This document shows, one piece after another, positions 33,443-45,065 of a stretch of 64,000 nt of DNA (positions within the stretch are counted from its first letter, which is position 1; each line of letters begins with the position of its first letter). Under the pieces are notes generated by a model. That model had not been told where the DNA came from and ran no database searches. It saw nothing but the letters and a program-made list of their open reading frames with translations. The stretch covers positions 1 through 64,000 of the forward strand of contig NZ_QLYX01000021.1 of NCBI RefSeq assembly GCF_003289645.1, in the 5' to 3' direction. The stretch comes from Actinomadura craniellae. Lineage in GTDB: Bacteria; Actinomycetota; Actinomycetes; Streptosporangiales; Streptosporangiaceae. The position numbers and the translations under genes are program-made.

Positions 33443-33868
33443 ATGGAGCTGATGACCGAGAGTGAGTGGCGGGACTTCGTCTCGGCCGGGACACGCACCG
33501 GCAAGGCCGCCCTCACCCGCAAGGACGGCGCGCCGCACGTGACCCCGATCTGGTTCGTGCTCGACGGCGGCGACCTCGTCTTCACCACCCACGAGGAGAG
33601 CCTCAAAGGCCGCATCCTGCGCCGGGACCCGAGGATCTCGATCTGCGTGGACGACCAGGAGCCGCCCTACTCCTTCGTGATCATCCAGGGCACGGCGGAG
33701 CTGTCGGAGGACCTCACCGAGCTCACCCGGTGGGCGACCGCCATCGGCGCCCGCTACATGGGCGCCGACCGGGCTGTGGAGTTCGGCGCCCGCAACGGCG
33801 TTCCCGGCGAGTACCTCGTCCGCGTCCCCCTCACCAGGGTCATCGCCCAGCGCGCCGTCTCGGACTGA
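33443..33868 (+). CDS. PPOX-class F420-dependent flavin/deazaflavin oxidoreductase
   Basis: The 141-residue split beta-barrel protein contains GKAALTRKDGAPHVTPIWFV, DLVFTTHEESLKGRILRRDP and SFVIIQGTAEL, typical of the PPOX/F420 family (Rv1155-like). Such enzymes use F420 or flavin to reduce small organic substrates. It likely has a leaderless mRNA because its start is only 28 bp from the divergent hydrolase gene. Confidence 0.85.
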   Translation: MELMTESEWRDFVSAGTRTGKAALTRKDGAPHVTPIWFVLDGGDLVFTTHEESLKGRILRRDPRISICVDDQEPPYSFVIIQGTAELSEDLTELTRWATAIGARYMGADRAVEFGARNGVPGEYLVRVPLTRVIAQRAVSD

Positions 33869-33885
33869 ACCCCGGCCGGGCGCGG

Positions 33886-35010
33886 TCAGGAGCCGGGCCA
33901 GTCGGCCGGCAGGTCCGGGGCCTGCGGGCCCATGGCCTGCCGCAGCCGGGCGGCGAAGCTCTCGTGCAGGTCACGGCCCCACGGGTACTCGCCCGGCACC
34001 CGGATCGCCCGGCCGAGCACCTCGGCCGTCTCCGCGTCCGTTCCCTCCACATAGCGCAACGCCAGCAGCGCGTACATGTGGTCGAGCACGCCGAACACCT
34101 CGCCGGTGAGCCCAGGAAGGGTGCCGGCGCCGACCGCGGACTCCACCGCGGGCTCCCACCACAGATCATCGGCCTCGTCGGCGCCGAAACCGCGGCGCAG
34201 CCGGTCGCGCACCTGGCCGGACACGACCGGGTCGGCGAGCCCGCGCTCCCAGACCTCGCGCGCCTCCGTACCGCGGCCGCGCAACGGCAGGGTGCGGGCC
34301 AGCAGTTCGACGGCCAGCGGGCCGACCTCCGGGTCGGCGCCCGCGCCGCCGTCGGCCAGGACCGCACCGAACGCGCCGATCGCCTGGTCGAGGTAGGCCA
34401 GCCCGATCGCCACCGCCAGCCGGTTGTAGGCGTACGGCTCGGCCTCCCGGTCGACCGTCCGCAGCGCGCCGGCCAGCACCCGCTGCGCCCGGGCGGGTTC
34501 GCCGCGCTCCAGCAGCCGCTGGGCGAGGTCGTGCGCGGCGACCGGCGCGTACCGCCCGTCGCCCGTGGCCACGGCCCGCTCCCACCAGTCGGCGGCGGCC
34601 TCGGCGTCGCCGGCGTCGTCGGCGAGCCGGGCCAGCGCCAGCAGCGCCGGCGGCAGGTAGGCCGGGTTGCCGAAGTCGACCACCAGCCGCCACGAGCGGG
34701 CCGCCGCCTCGAACTCGCCGGCCCGTTCCTGGATCAGGGCCAGGTGGTAGGCGGCGCGCGGGCCGTACTCGGGGTCTCCGGTGTCGATGGCGGCCTGGTC
34801 GGCCGCCCGGGCGGCCGCGGTGTCGCCCGCGTCGTCGCGGACCACGGCCAGCCCGAGGGCCGCCCGCGCCCGCTGGGACGTGTCGCCGAGTTCCATCACC
34901 CGCTCGAACAGCCGGGCGGCCTGGTCGAGCTCGCCGTTCTCGGCGAACCGCCGGGCCTCCTCGCACAGCAGGGACGGGTCGGCGGTCGCCTCGTCCGGCG
35001 TCGTACTCAT
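33886..35010 (-). CDS. Tetratricopeptide-repeat protein
   Basis: The 374-residue soluble protein has a series of TPR-like helical hairpins in the first ~240 residues (for example ELDQAARLFERVMELG, RAAYHLALIQERAGEFEAAA and AADWWERAVATGDGRYAP). A C-terminal helical part without catalytic motifs ends near PADWPGS. Probably a scaffold or regulatory protein; partner unknown. It ends 17 bp from the convergent F420-type oxidoreductase. Confidence 0.8.
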   Translation of the reverse strand: MSTTPDEATADPSLLCEEARRFAENGELDQAARLFERVMELGDTSQRARAALGLAVVRDDAGDTAAARAADQAAIDTGDPEYGPRAAYHLALIQERAGEFEAAARSWRLVVDFGNPAYLPPALLALARLADDAGDAEAAADWWERAVATGDGRYAPVAAHDLAQRLLERGEPARAQRVLAGALRTVDREAEPYAYNRLAVAIGLAYLDQAIGAFGAVLADGGAGADPEVGPLAVELLARTLPLRGRGTEAREVWERGLADPVVSGQVRDRLRRGFGADEADDLWWEPAVESAVGAGTLPGLTGEVFGVLDHMYALLALRYVEGTDAETAEVLGRAIRVPGEYPWGRDLHESFAARLRQAMGPQAPDLPADWPGS

Positions 35011-35143
35011 CTGGTGGCCGCCTCTGGGAATCCACGGATTTCCCCCGAGCCTAGCGACCGCTCGGGCCCCCGTCCCGCGACGGCGCCGAACCGGCGGGTC
35101 GGGGGTCCGGGACGTCCCGGACCCCCGGCCGGATCGGTTCCCG

Positions 35144-38020
<2,877 letters not shown>

Positions 38021-38087
38021 GACTGGGGAGCCTCCTGGCTGCTGCTGTGGCCGGCCATGCCGGCGGCCATGGGCCGTCGGCCGGTCT

Positions 38088-38283
38088 CCCCCTCTGTCAT
38101 CGGGACCTGAGAGCTTCACGCGGTCGCCCGCGCTTGCACCTTCGGTGGGGCGCGCCCGTGCCCGGGGCGCCCGCTTTCCAGAGGTACCTCGTCCGTGCGG
38201 TCCTTTTGCCTGAGAGGTTCCGGGGAAGTTGCCCCTTCGGCGGCCCGCGCTGGCGGCGTGGGATCTCTCCCGCACAGAGTCAT
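38088..38283 (-). promoter_or_regulatory. Tandem glycine riboswitch in the gcvP leader
   Basis: Reading the minus strand towards gcvP, the first aptamer starts GCGGGAGAGATCCC and contains CCGAAGGGGCAA and CTCAGGCAAAAGGACC. The second contains CTCTGGA, CCGAAGGTGCAAGC, GCTCTCAGGT and CGATGACAGAGGGGG. These are the conserved cores of the cooperative two-aptamer glycine riboswitch (gcvT motif). A GC-rich hairpin between the second aptamer and the ribosome-binding site (about 38045-38082) is the likely expression platform. Glycine binding is expected to turn gcvP on. Confidence 0.92.
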
Positions 38284-38551
38284 CGGCTGTCCTTTAGCAC
38301 GATACCCAACGGTTTGGGGGAACGATCTCGGCGGGCCGCAAAACGGCCCGTCCCGATCCGGCTCTCCCGGCCGGACAAGTACGATGTCCGCAGCCCACGG
38401 ATGGAGATCGGCCGACAGGACCGGCGGGCCGTGGCGTTCGGGTGACCGAGCGGGTACGTACGAGGTGTACGTCACCGGCCCGGCCCCGTCCTCGGGCCCA
38501 CACCGGGTCGGGGACCCTGCTCGCAACGATGCGACCGGACGGCGGTGTGGC

Positions 38552-41005
38552 GTGACACGGACGCGGGACAAGGCGGTGCCCCCCGGGGTCGACCGGCCCG
38601 CGAGCCTGCCCTCCGTCCCGGTCGACGAGCCGGCCCAGCCCCAGCGCATCCGGCGGCCGAGCGACCCCATCCGCTTCGCCATTTCCGTCGCCGGCCTGGT
38701 CATCGTGCTGGTCCTGATCAGCATCGCCCAGCAGACCACGCACGGGTTGCAGACCGACATCCAAGAGGGCACCGCCCGGGCGCCGCACCGGTTGCTCCAG
38801 GTGGTGGCCCTGATCTCCCGGTTCGGGGTGCTCACCGTCCCGGTGGCGTTCGCGATCGACCGGCTGCTGCGCCGTGACGGGCTGCGGATCGCCGTCGGGC
38901 TGCTCGCCGCGGTGATCTCGGTCGGGGTGACGGTGGCCCTGGACGCGTGGGTGATCCCCGCCGCCCCCGACGACCTGGCCGGCTCGCTGCTGTGGGGCAA
39001 CGGCGGGGGCGCGCCGGTGCACGCCGACATCACCCCCGTGATCGCGTTCGTCACCGCCGTCCGGCTGACCGGCCGGCCGCGCTGGCAGCTGATCACCTGG
39101 TCGGTCATCGCATTGGCCGCGCTGACCGGGCTGACCGCCGGGTACGCCTCGGCGGCCGCGCTGGCCGCCACCTACTTCCTCGGCCGGGCGATCGGTTACG
39201 GCACCCTCTACGCGGTCGGCACGCCCAATCCCCGGCCGCCGGGTGGCGCGGTGATGGCCGCGCTGCGCCGGGTCGGCCTGGTCCCCGCGCGGTCGCTGCG
39301 GCTGGCCGACGCGGCCGACGGCACCCGCCGGTACGGCGTCGCCGTGGAGACGGCCACGCCCCAGGAGGGCCGGTTGCCCGGCGGCGACTGGCAGCTCCAG
39401 GTCACCGTCCTCGACCGCGACCTGCAGAGCGCCGGACTGCTGTACCGGATGTGGTGGCTGGCGCGGCTGCGCGGCGGCGCCCCGCGCCGGGCGTTCCGCT
39501 CGCTGCGCCGCTCGCTGGAGCAGGAGTCGCTCATGGCGTACGCCGTGGGGGCGGCCGGGGCGCGCAGCCCGCGGCTGGTGGTCACCTCCGAGGTCGGCAG
39601 CGAGGCCGCCCTGCTGGCCTACGAGTACGTGCCCGGTCGCACCCTCGACGAGGTCTCCGACGAGGAGCTGACCGACGAGCTGCTCATCGACGTCTGGCGG
39701 CAGCTGGAACGGCTGCAGACCGCCCGGCTGGCGCACCGGCGGCTAGAAGGGGGGTCGGTGCTGATCTCCCCGGACGGTCGCGCTCATCTCGTCGACCTGC
39801 GCGCCGGGGAGATCGCGGCCGGGGATCTGCAGCTACGCCTGGACGTCGCCCAGCTGCTGGCCACCCTGGCGCTGCGGGTGGGCCCGGAACGGGCCGTGCG
39901 CACCGCCGTCGAGGTGCTGGGCGAGGACGCGCTGGGCCGCGTCGTACCGCTGCTCCAGCGGGTGGCGCTGAGCCGGCAGACCCGCGGGCAGGTGCGCCGA
40001 GAGAAAGACCTGCTGACCCGGATCCGGGAGCAGATCCTGCGGCTGCATCCGGAGATGGAGGTCGAGCCGGTCCGGCTGGAGCGCTTCAGGCCGCGGACCA
40101 TCGTCAGCATCGTGGCCCTGAGCATCGCGGCCTACATCGTGATCCCCCAGGTGAGCAGCGTCAACGTGGTGCGGCTCGTCACCGACGCCAACTGGTGGTG
40201 GGTGATCGTGGGGCTGGCCGCCTCGGCAACGACCTTCGTCGCCGCGGCCTTCATGCTCATGGGCTTCGTGCCGGAGCGGCTGCCGCTGTGGCGGACCATC
40301 CTGGTGCAACTGGCCGCGTCGTTCGTCAAGCTGGTGGCCCCGGCCGCGGTCACCGGGGTGGCGATCAACACCCGGTATCTCCAGCGGGCGGGGGTGCGGC
40401 CGGGCCCGGCGGTGGCCAGCGTGGGCGCCTCCCAGCTCACCGGCCTGATCATGCACATCCTGCTGCTGGCGGTGTTCGGCTTCATCACCGGGTCCTCCCG
40501 GGACGCCCCGGATCTGGCGCCGTCCCGGACGGTCATCACCGTGCTGCTGGCGGTCGGGGTGCTCGCCGGGGTGGCGGCCGCGATCCCGCCCGTCCGCCGG
40601 CTGGTGGTCAACCGGCTGAAGTCGATGTTCTCCGGGGTGCTCCCCCGGTTGCTGGACGTGTTCCAGTCACCAAAAAAGATCATCACCGGTTTTGGCGGCA
40701 CCCTGTTGCTGACCGCGGCCTTCGTGGTCTGCCTGGACGCCTCGATCCGGGCGTTCGGCGGCTCCCTGGAGTGGACCGCGATCGCGGTGGTCTTCCTCAC
40801 CGGCAACGCACTGGGCTCGGCGGCCCCCACTCCGGGCGGGCTGGGCGCCGTGGAGACGGCACTGTCGCTGGGACTGACCTTCTCCGGGCTGCCGGCTGAG
40901 ACCGCGACCTCCGCGGTGTTGCTGTTCCGGTTGCTGACCTTCTGGCTGCCGGTGCTGCCGGGGTGGGCGTCGTTCGCCTACCTCCAGCGCAAGCAGGCCC
41001 TCTGA
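38552..41005 (+). CDS. Lysylphosphatidylglycerol-synthase-like flippase with kinase-like domain
   Basis: About 817 residues in three parts. An N-terminal membrane region (ISVAGLVIVLVLISIAQQ and further helices) comes first. A soluble, degenerate protein-kinase-like domain follows (about 255-500: LAYEYVPGRTLDEV, LISPDGRAHLVDLRAGEI). A C-terminal eight-or-so-helix UPF0104/LPG-synthase TM domain (from about 515, with PAAVTGVAINTRYLQRAGV and SAAPTPGGLGAVETAL) ends it. No acyltransferase domain is present, so it may move lipid or glycolipid rather than make lysyl-PG. The GTG at 38552 fits the homologous region; an in-frame ATG at 38384 is possible but overlaps a TACGAT -10-like box. Confidence 0.78.
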   Translation: MTRTRDKAVPPGVDRPASLPSVPVDEPAQPQRIRRPSDPIRFAISVAGLVIVLVLISIAQQTTHGLQTDIQEGTARAPHRLLQVVALISRFGVLTVPVAFAIDRLLRRDGLRIAVGLLAAVISVGVTVALDAWVIPAAPDDLAGSLLWGNGGGAPVHADITPVIAFVTAVRLTGRPRWQLITWSVIALAALTGLTAGYASAAALAATYFLGRAIGYGTLYAVGTPNPRPPGGAVMAALRRVGLVPARSLRLADAADGTRRYGVAVETATPQEGRLPGGDWQLQVTVLDRDLQSAGLLYRMWWLARLRGGAPRRAFRSLRRSLEQESLMAYAVGAAGARSPRLVVTSEVGSEAALLAYEYVPGRTLDEVSDEELTDELLIDVWRQLERLQTARLAHRRLEGGSVLISPDGRAHLVDLRAGEIAAGDLQLRLDVAQLLATLALRVGPERAVRTAVEVLGEDALGRVVPLLQRVALSRQTRGQVRREKDLLTRIREQILRLHPEMEVEPVRLERFRPRTIVSIVALSIAAYIVIPQVSSVNVVRLVTDANWWWVIVGLAASATTFVAAAFMLMGFVPERLPLWRTILVQLAASFVKLVAPAAVTGVAINTRYLQRAGVRPGPAVASVGASQLTGLIMHILLLAVFGFITGSSRDAPDLAPSRTVITVLLAVGVLAGVAAAIPPVRRLVVNRLKSMFSGVLPRLLDVFQSPKKIITGFGGTLLLTAAFVVCLDASIRAFGGSLEWTAIAVVFLTGNALGSAAPTPGGLGAVETALSLGLTFSGLPAETATSAVLLFRLLTFWLPVLPGWASFAYLQRKQAL

Positions 41006-41023
41006 GGGACCCCGAAAACGGGA

Positions 41024-41632
41024 TCAGCCGGTCTTGCGCACCTTGCGGCGCCGTGCCAGCTCGTCGTTCGGGTGCGGCCCGTCGGCCGTCTCGTCGTCGC
41101 GGACCGCGCGCTCGGCCGGCAGTTCGGCCAGCCGGCCCTCCACCTCCTGCCAGACCCGGCCGAGTGCGATGCCGAACACACCCTGGCCGCCCTGCAGCAG
41201 ATCGACCACCTCGTCCGGCGAGGTGCACTCGTACACGCTGACGCCGTCGCTCATCAGGGTGATCTGCGCGAGATCGGCCACCCCGCGGTCACGCAGGTGC
41301 GACACGGCCGTGCGGATCTGCTGCAACGAAACCCCGGTGTCCAGCAATCGCTTGACGACCTTGAGAACCAGGATGTCGCGGAAACTGTAGAGCCGCTGGC
41401 TGCCCGACCCGTGCGCGGCCCGGACGCTCGGCTCGACCAGCGCCGTACGCGCCCAGTAGTCGAGCTGCCGGTAGGTGATCCCGGCCGCCGAGCAGGCCGT
41501 GGGACCCCGGTATCCGACGTTCTCGGGCGGCGCCGACACCTGTGTGTCGAACAGCAGTCCCTGCTCTCCGGCATGCTGGGACGCCATCTGCCTCTCGCGG
41601 GTCGCCTTGCCCTCGCCGCTGCTCACCGCCAC
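41024..41632 (-). CDS. resR: MerR-family regulator, ResR (Rv1830)-like
   Basis: The 202-residue protein has a MerR winged helix starting VGYRGPTACSAAGITYRQLD, YWARTALVEPS and SGSQRLYSFRDILVLKVVKR. The C-terminal stretch YECTSPDEVVDLLQGGQGVF matches Rv1830 of M. tuberculosis almost word for word by memory. ResR there controls cell-growth genes and its mutants show altered antibiotic resilience. Gene order with the nuclease, FtsR and GarA genes supports orthology. No metal-binding cysteine pattern is seen. Confidence 0.85.
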   Translation of the reverse strand: MAVSSGEGKATRERQMASQHAGEQGLLFDTQVSAPPENVGYRGPTACSAAGITYRQLDYWARTALVEPSVRAAHGSGSQRLYSFRDILVLKVVKRLLDTGVSLQQIRTAVSHLRDRGVADLAQITLMSDGVSVYECTSPDEVVDLLQGGQGVFGIALGRVWQEVEGRLAELPAERAVRDDETADGPHPNDELARRRKVRKTG

Positions 41633-41907
41633 GCGGACCTCCGGCTTCTATCAGCCCCTGGCCATTCGTCAAGGGGGTTTGACGAATTACGCCACGGGTG
41701 TTCCACCAGCACGGTAGGTGCCGGTCAGGGTGTGGTCAACGTTCGCCGTCGGCGCGTCGCATGCCCGGATGAACCGGCTTCACGTGGGCAAACTGCTCAC
41801 CTGCACACCCATCGACCTCCTACCCCGATCGTCACCCTCCGGAACGGCCAGAAGCGGACCGATGCGCTCAAGGCATGGGACGGCCCCCGGAAAGAGCCGC
41901 GGGCCGG

Positions 41908-42378
41908 TCAGCCGGCGCGGCCGAAATCCTCCGGGGAGATCGTGTCGAGGAACTCGCGGAACTTCTCGACCTCGTCCTCCTGCTCGTCGGGGATCTCCAC
42001 CCCGGCCTCCTCCAGCACATCATCGCTGGCGAAGATGGTCGCACCGGTGCGCAGCGCCAGCGCGATCGAGTCGGACGGCCGGGCACTGACCTCGACCCCG
42101 TTGGAAAAGACCAGGTCGGCGTAGAAGATGCCCTCACGCAGGGCGGTGATGTTGACGGCACGCAACTGGACGTGCAGCGCGTCGAGCACGTCACGGAACA
42201 GGTCGTGGGTGAGCGGACGGGCCGGCAGCACACCCTGTTGCGCGAACGCGATCGCGGTCGCCTCCACCGCCCCGATCCAGATGGGCAGGTAGCGATCACC
42301 GCCCGCCTCCCGCAGGAGGACGATCGGCTGGTTGGAGGGCATCTCGACCCGTACGCCGACGACCTCCATCTGCTTCAC
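41908..42378 (-). CDS. Bifunctional nuclease family protein (DUF151)
   Basis: The 156-residue protein shows the DUF151 core: VVGVRVEMPSNQPIVLLREA, YLPIWIGAVEATAIAFAQQG and RPSDSIALALRTGATIFAS. Proteins of this family were reported to have RNase/DNase activity in plants; the bacterial role is unclear. The GTG at 42378 has GGGAG 5 nt upstream. The open frame to 42435 is not supported. It corresponds to Rv1829. Confidence 0.88.
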   Translation of the reverse strand: MKQMEVVGVRVEMPSNQPIVLLREAGGDRYLPIWIGAVEATAIAFAQQGVLPARPLTHDLFRDVLDALHVQLRAVNITALREGIFYADLVFSNGVEVSARPSDSIALALRTGATIFASDDVLEEAGVEIPDEQEDEVEKFREFLDTISPEDFGRAG

Positions 42379-42498
42379 GGTGGCTCCCTCGCCTCCCCGA
42401 TCGACTACTGACCGCTCCTTGTAGCCAAAGTACACCCCGGTCCGAGCACTCCGGCGGGTCGATCACCCGGGTCGGGACGCCACGACCCGGTGCCCGGC

Positions 42499-43218
42499 TC
42501 AGTGATCAAGGCTTTCCCGCAGTCCTGCCGCGACCAGGGCGGCATGCAACTCCAGGGACAGCTCGGCCAGCCGGCGGGCGGTGTCGGCGGCCCGCTCGTG
42601 CGCGCCGGGGTTACGCCGCCGCAGCAGTGGGGCCACGACCTGCTCGATCAGGCCGACCTCGCGGTCGGCGGCGGCCTTGACCGCACGCAGGTGCCGGGCC
42701 TCGAAGCCGAAGGCGCCCAGCGCCGCCGCGGCCCGGGCCACGGTCAGCGCCTCACCCTCGTAGTACACACCGGACCGGCGCACCAGCCCGAACTCCTCGA
42801 GCTGGGCCAGCAGCACCTCCTCGATGCCCGCGCCGTCGAGCAGCTGCCGGCGGGTGAGCCGGACGGGTGGACCGGGGGCGTCCGTGTCGGCCGCCACGAG
42901 GGTGCGGGGCGCCCGTACCGGATCGGCTCCGCGGTCGGCCTCCTGCAGCCGCTCCTTGATCACCCGAAGCGGGAGATATTGATCACGTTGTGCGGAGAGA
43001 ATGAATCGCAGCCGGTCGACGTCGGCGGGACCGAACTTGCGGTAGCCCGACGGGCTGCGCTGTGGTTCGATCAGCCCCTCGGTCTCCAGGAAACGGATCT
43101 TGGAGATGGTGACGTCGGGGAAGTCCGCCCGGAGCAGGGCGAGCACGTCCCCGATCGTCATGGCGGCCCGGGAGGCGCGTGCGTTCATCGCGCCTCCGCC
43201 GATCGCCGCGTCCGCCAT
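42499..43218 (-). CDS. ftsR: MerR-family cell-division regulator FtsR
   Basis: The 239-residue protein has a MerR winged helix: MTIGDVLALLRADFPDVTIS, KIRFLETEGLIEPQRSPSGY and RFILSAQRDQYLPLRVIKER. A ~120-residue effector domain follows. It matches Rv1828 and FtsR of Corynebacterium glutamicum, an activator of ftsZ expression encoded next to OdhI/GarA, as here. ATG at 43218 has a GGTGAGG upstream; the internal ATG of MNARASRAAM is another candidate. Confidence 0.87.
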   Translation of the reverse strand: MADAAIGGGAMNARASRAAMTIGDVLALLRADFPDVTISKIRFLETEGLIEPQRSPSGYRKFGPADVDRLRFILSAQRDQYLPLRVIKERLQEADRGADPVRAPRTLVAADTDAPGPPVRLTRRQLLDGAGIEEVLLAQLEEFGLVRRSGVYYEGEALTVARAAAALGAFGFEARHLRAVKAAADREVGLIEQVVAPLLRRRNPGAHERAADTARRLAELSLELHAALVAAGLRESLDH

Positions 43219-43246
43219 GGCCTCACCCCCAGCGCGGGCTCGTCCG

Positions 43247-43789
43247 TCAGCCGTAGTGCGGGTTCGTCGGGTTGGTGAGGAAGACCAGCCGGAACTTGCC
43301 GATCTGGACCTCGTCACCGCCTGACAGCCCGGCCTGGTCGATCCGTTCCCGGTTGACGTAGGTGCCGTTCAGGCTGCCCACGTCGCGGACGGAGAACGTG
43401 CCGCCATGGCGGTAGAACTCCGCGTGCCTGCGGGAGACCGTCACGTCGTCGAGGAAGATGTCGCTCTCGGGATGGCGGCCCGCCGAGGTGCGCTCCTTGT
43501 CCAGGAGGAACCTGCTGCCGGCGTTCGGCCCCCGCTTGACCACCAGCAGGGCCGTTCCGGGCGGCAGCGCCTCGACCGCCACCTGCTCGCCCGAGGGAGG
43601 CTGTTCCTCCACCTGATCCTGCTCGAGCGCGGCCTCCAGGCCGGTCAGCGAGATCGTGGACGTGGATTCGCCCGGGGACTCCCGGGGAGGGGGCGGCACG
43701 CTCCGGGTCAGGGGCGTACCGCAGTTGGAGCAGAAACGGGCATCATCCGGGTTGGCGTGACCGCACTGCGTGCAGTAGACGCTCGGCAT
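43247..43789 (-). CDS. garA: FHA-domain regulator GarA/OdhI with zinc ribbon
   Basis: The 180-residue protein has an N-terminal zinc ribbon (CTQC at 6-9 and CSNC at 20-23). A Thr/Ser-rich segment ESTSTISLTG (41-50) offers phosphorylation sites. The FHA domain follows (about 85-170: SAGRHPESDIFLDDVTVSRR and DVGSLNGTYVN). GarA, controlled by PknB/PknG, inhibits 2-oxoglutarate metabolism in mycobacteria and corynebacteria. The zinc ribbon is an addition relative to mycobacterial GarA and is found in other actinomycetes. Confidence 0.88.
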   Translation of the reverse strand: MPSVYCTQCGHANPDDARFCSNCGTPLTRSVPPPPRESPGESTSTISLTGLEAALEQDQVEEQPPSGEQVAVEALPPGTALLVVKRGPNAGSRFLLDKERTSAGRHPESDIFLDDVTVSRRHAEFYRHGGTFSVRDVGSLNGTYVNRERIDQAGLSGGDEVQIGKFRLVFLTNPTNPHYG

Positions 43790-43876
43790 CGGTCGGCTCG
43801 GCCTCCTACCTTCGGCGTACCGCCGGCACACCCGCTTGTCGCAGGCGTCACCCGCGCTGCTCTGTCTCCAACTCCC

Positions 43877-43894
43877 CCGTCGTCAAGACGACGG
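43877..43894. promoter_or_regulatory. Palindrome upstream of garA
   Basis: CCGTCGTC (43877-43884), AA and GACGACGG (43887-43894) make a perfect 8-2-8 palindrome 87 bp upstream of the garA start, in the 242-bp gap before the DUF881 gene. It may be an operator. The gap contains no gcvH, which occupies this position in M. tuberculosis. Confidence 0.4.
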
Positions 43895-44031
43895 TTGCCG
43901 CAACCTACGCGGGGCGGGCCCCGAGGGTCAACCTGGACCGGTTTCCGGCCGCCCCCAAGCTACCTTCGCCAATGATCGCAGGTCTACGCCGCCGCGCGGG
44001 CCACCTGCGGCGAGTGACCCGGAACACCCTC

Positions 44032-44736
44032 TCAAGGAGACCGTACCGCGCTGATGGCGATCTTTTGTCGTTGCACGATCGATCCGCCGGCCCCAAGACC
44101 CTCGACGGTCTTCATCACCCCGCCGGGGATGTTGAGGGCGGTGGTCAAGGTATGCGGGTCCCCGATCGCCAGGAACCGGTACGGGGGCTGGAGACGGCGG
44201 CCGTCGACCTCGACGACCCCGCCGCCGGGCGGATCGGTGAAGTAGGTGTTCACGCCCACCCGGACGTCGCCCACCTGGATCACCTCGGCACCCGCGTCGC
44301 GCAGTTCCTGGAGGGTGTCGAGCAGCGTGTCCGCCCGGATCCGTCCCGCCGGGTCGTCGATGGTCACTTCGATCCCCGGGCCGGTGGCGGGCAGCGTGCC
44401 GGCGAGGATCCCGTACGTCGCGGCGCGCCGGCGCGCCTCCGCCAGCGCCGCCTCGCCCTCCCCGTCGCGGGCCAGGCTGTCGCGGGTGCCCTCCAGATCC
44501 CTGATGTCGCCGCGCAGCCGCTCCGAACGCTGGGACAGGTCGGAGAGGATCCCGACGAGCTCGTCCTGCCGGGCGGTGGCGAACGTGGTGTCGGCCTGGG
44601 TGGAACGCACCTGGGCCACCACCGCAAAGCCCAGCAGCAGGCACAGCAGACCGCCCGCCAACTGCCCCCGGGTGGCCCGGGGGCGCAGCAGTTCCAGCAG
44701 GCCGCGGGCCGCCCGCCCCGGCTCCTCGCCGCTCAT
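44032..44736 (-). CDS. DUF881 membrane-anchored protein (second copy)
   Basis: The 234-residue protein has one N-terminal transmembrane helix (QLAGGLLCLLLGFAVVAQV), a coiled coil (about 55-100) and a DUF881 extracytoplasmic domain with GPGIEVTIDDPAG, LRDAGAEVIQVGDVRV and YRFLAIGDPHTL. It corresponds to Rv1825. DUF881 proteins are linked by context to cell envelope or division, with no proven activity. The ATG overlaps the DUF1290 stop as ATGA. Confidence 0.87.
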   Translation of the reverse strand: MSGEEPGRAARGLLELLRPRATRGQLAGGLLCLLLGFAVVAQVRSTQADTTFATARQDELVGILSDLSQRSERLRGDIRDLEGTRDSLARDGEGEAALAEARRRAATYGILAGTLPATGPGIEVTIDDPAGRIRADTLLDTLQELRDAGAEVIQVGDVRVGVNTYFTDPPGGGVVEVDGRRLQPPYRFLAIGDPHTLTTALNIPGGVMKTVEGLGAGGSIVQRQKIAISAVRSP

Positions 44737-45065
44737 GCGCGGAACAACTTCCGGCGGATGGCGGCGGCGTTGGAGAAGATGCGGATGCCGAGGACCACGA
44801 CCACCCCCGTGGACAGTTGCGAACCGACCCCGAGCTGGTCTCCGAGGAAGACGATCAGAGCCGCGATGACGGTGTTGCTGAGGAACGAGACGACGAACAC
44901 CTTCTCGTCGAAGACGCCCTCGAGCCGGGCCCGGACGCCGCCGAGCATGGCGTCCAGGGCGGCCACGATCGCGATCGGCAGGTACGGCTGCAACCACAGC
45001 GGCACGTCGGGTTGCAGCATCAGGCCCAGGGCCACTCCGAGCACGAGGCCCAGCAGCGCGATCAC
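44733..45065 (-). CDS. Small basic family protein (DUF1290)
   Basis: The 110-residue protein has three hydrophobic helices (LLGLVLGVALGLML, LPIAIVAALDAMLGG, VSFLSNTVIAALIVFLGD) and the basic tail AAIRRKLFRA, the DUF1290 pattern. It corresponds to Rv1824 and in many Gram-positives lies near ftsZ/ftsA. It starts with GTG overlapping the preceding stop (GTGA) and its stop overlaps the next start (ATGA). The three genes are therefore translationally coupled. Confidence 0.88.
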   Translation of the reverse strand: MIALLGLVLGVALGLMLQPDVPLWLQPYLPIAIVAALDAMLGGVRARLEGVFDEKVFVVSFLSNTVIAALIVFLGDQLGVGSQLSTGVVVVLGIRIFSNAAAIRRKLFRA

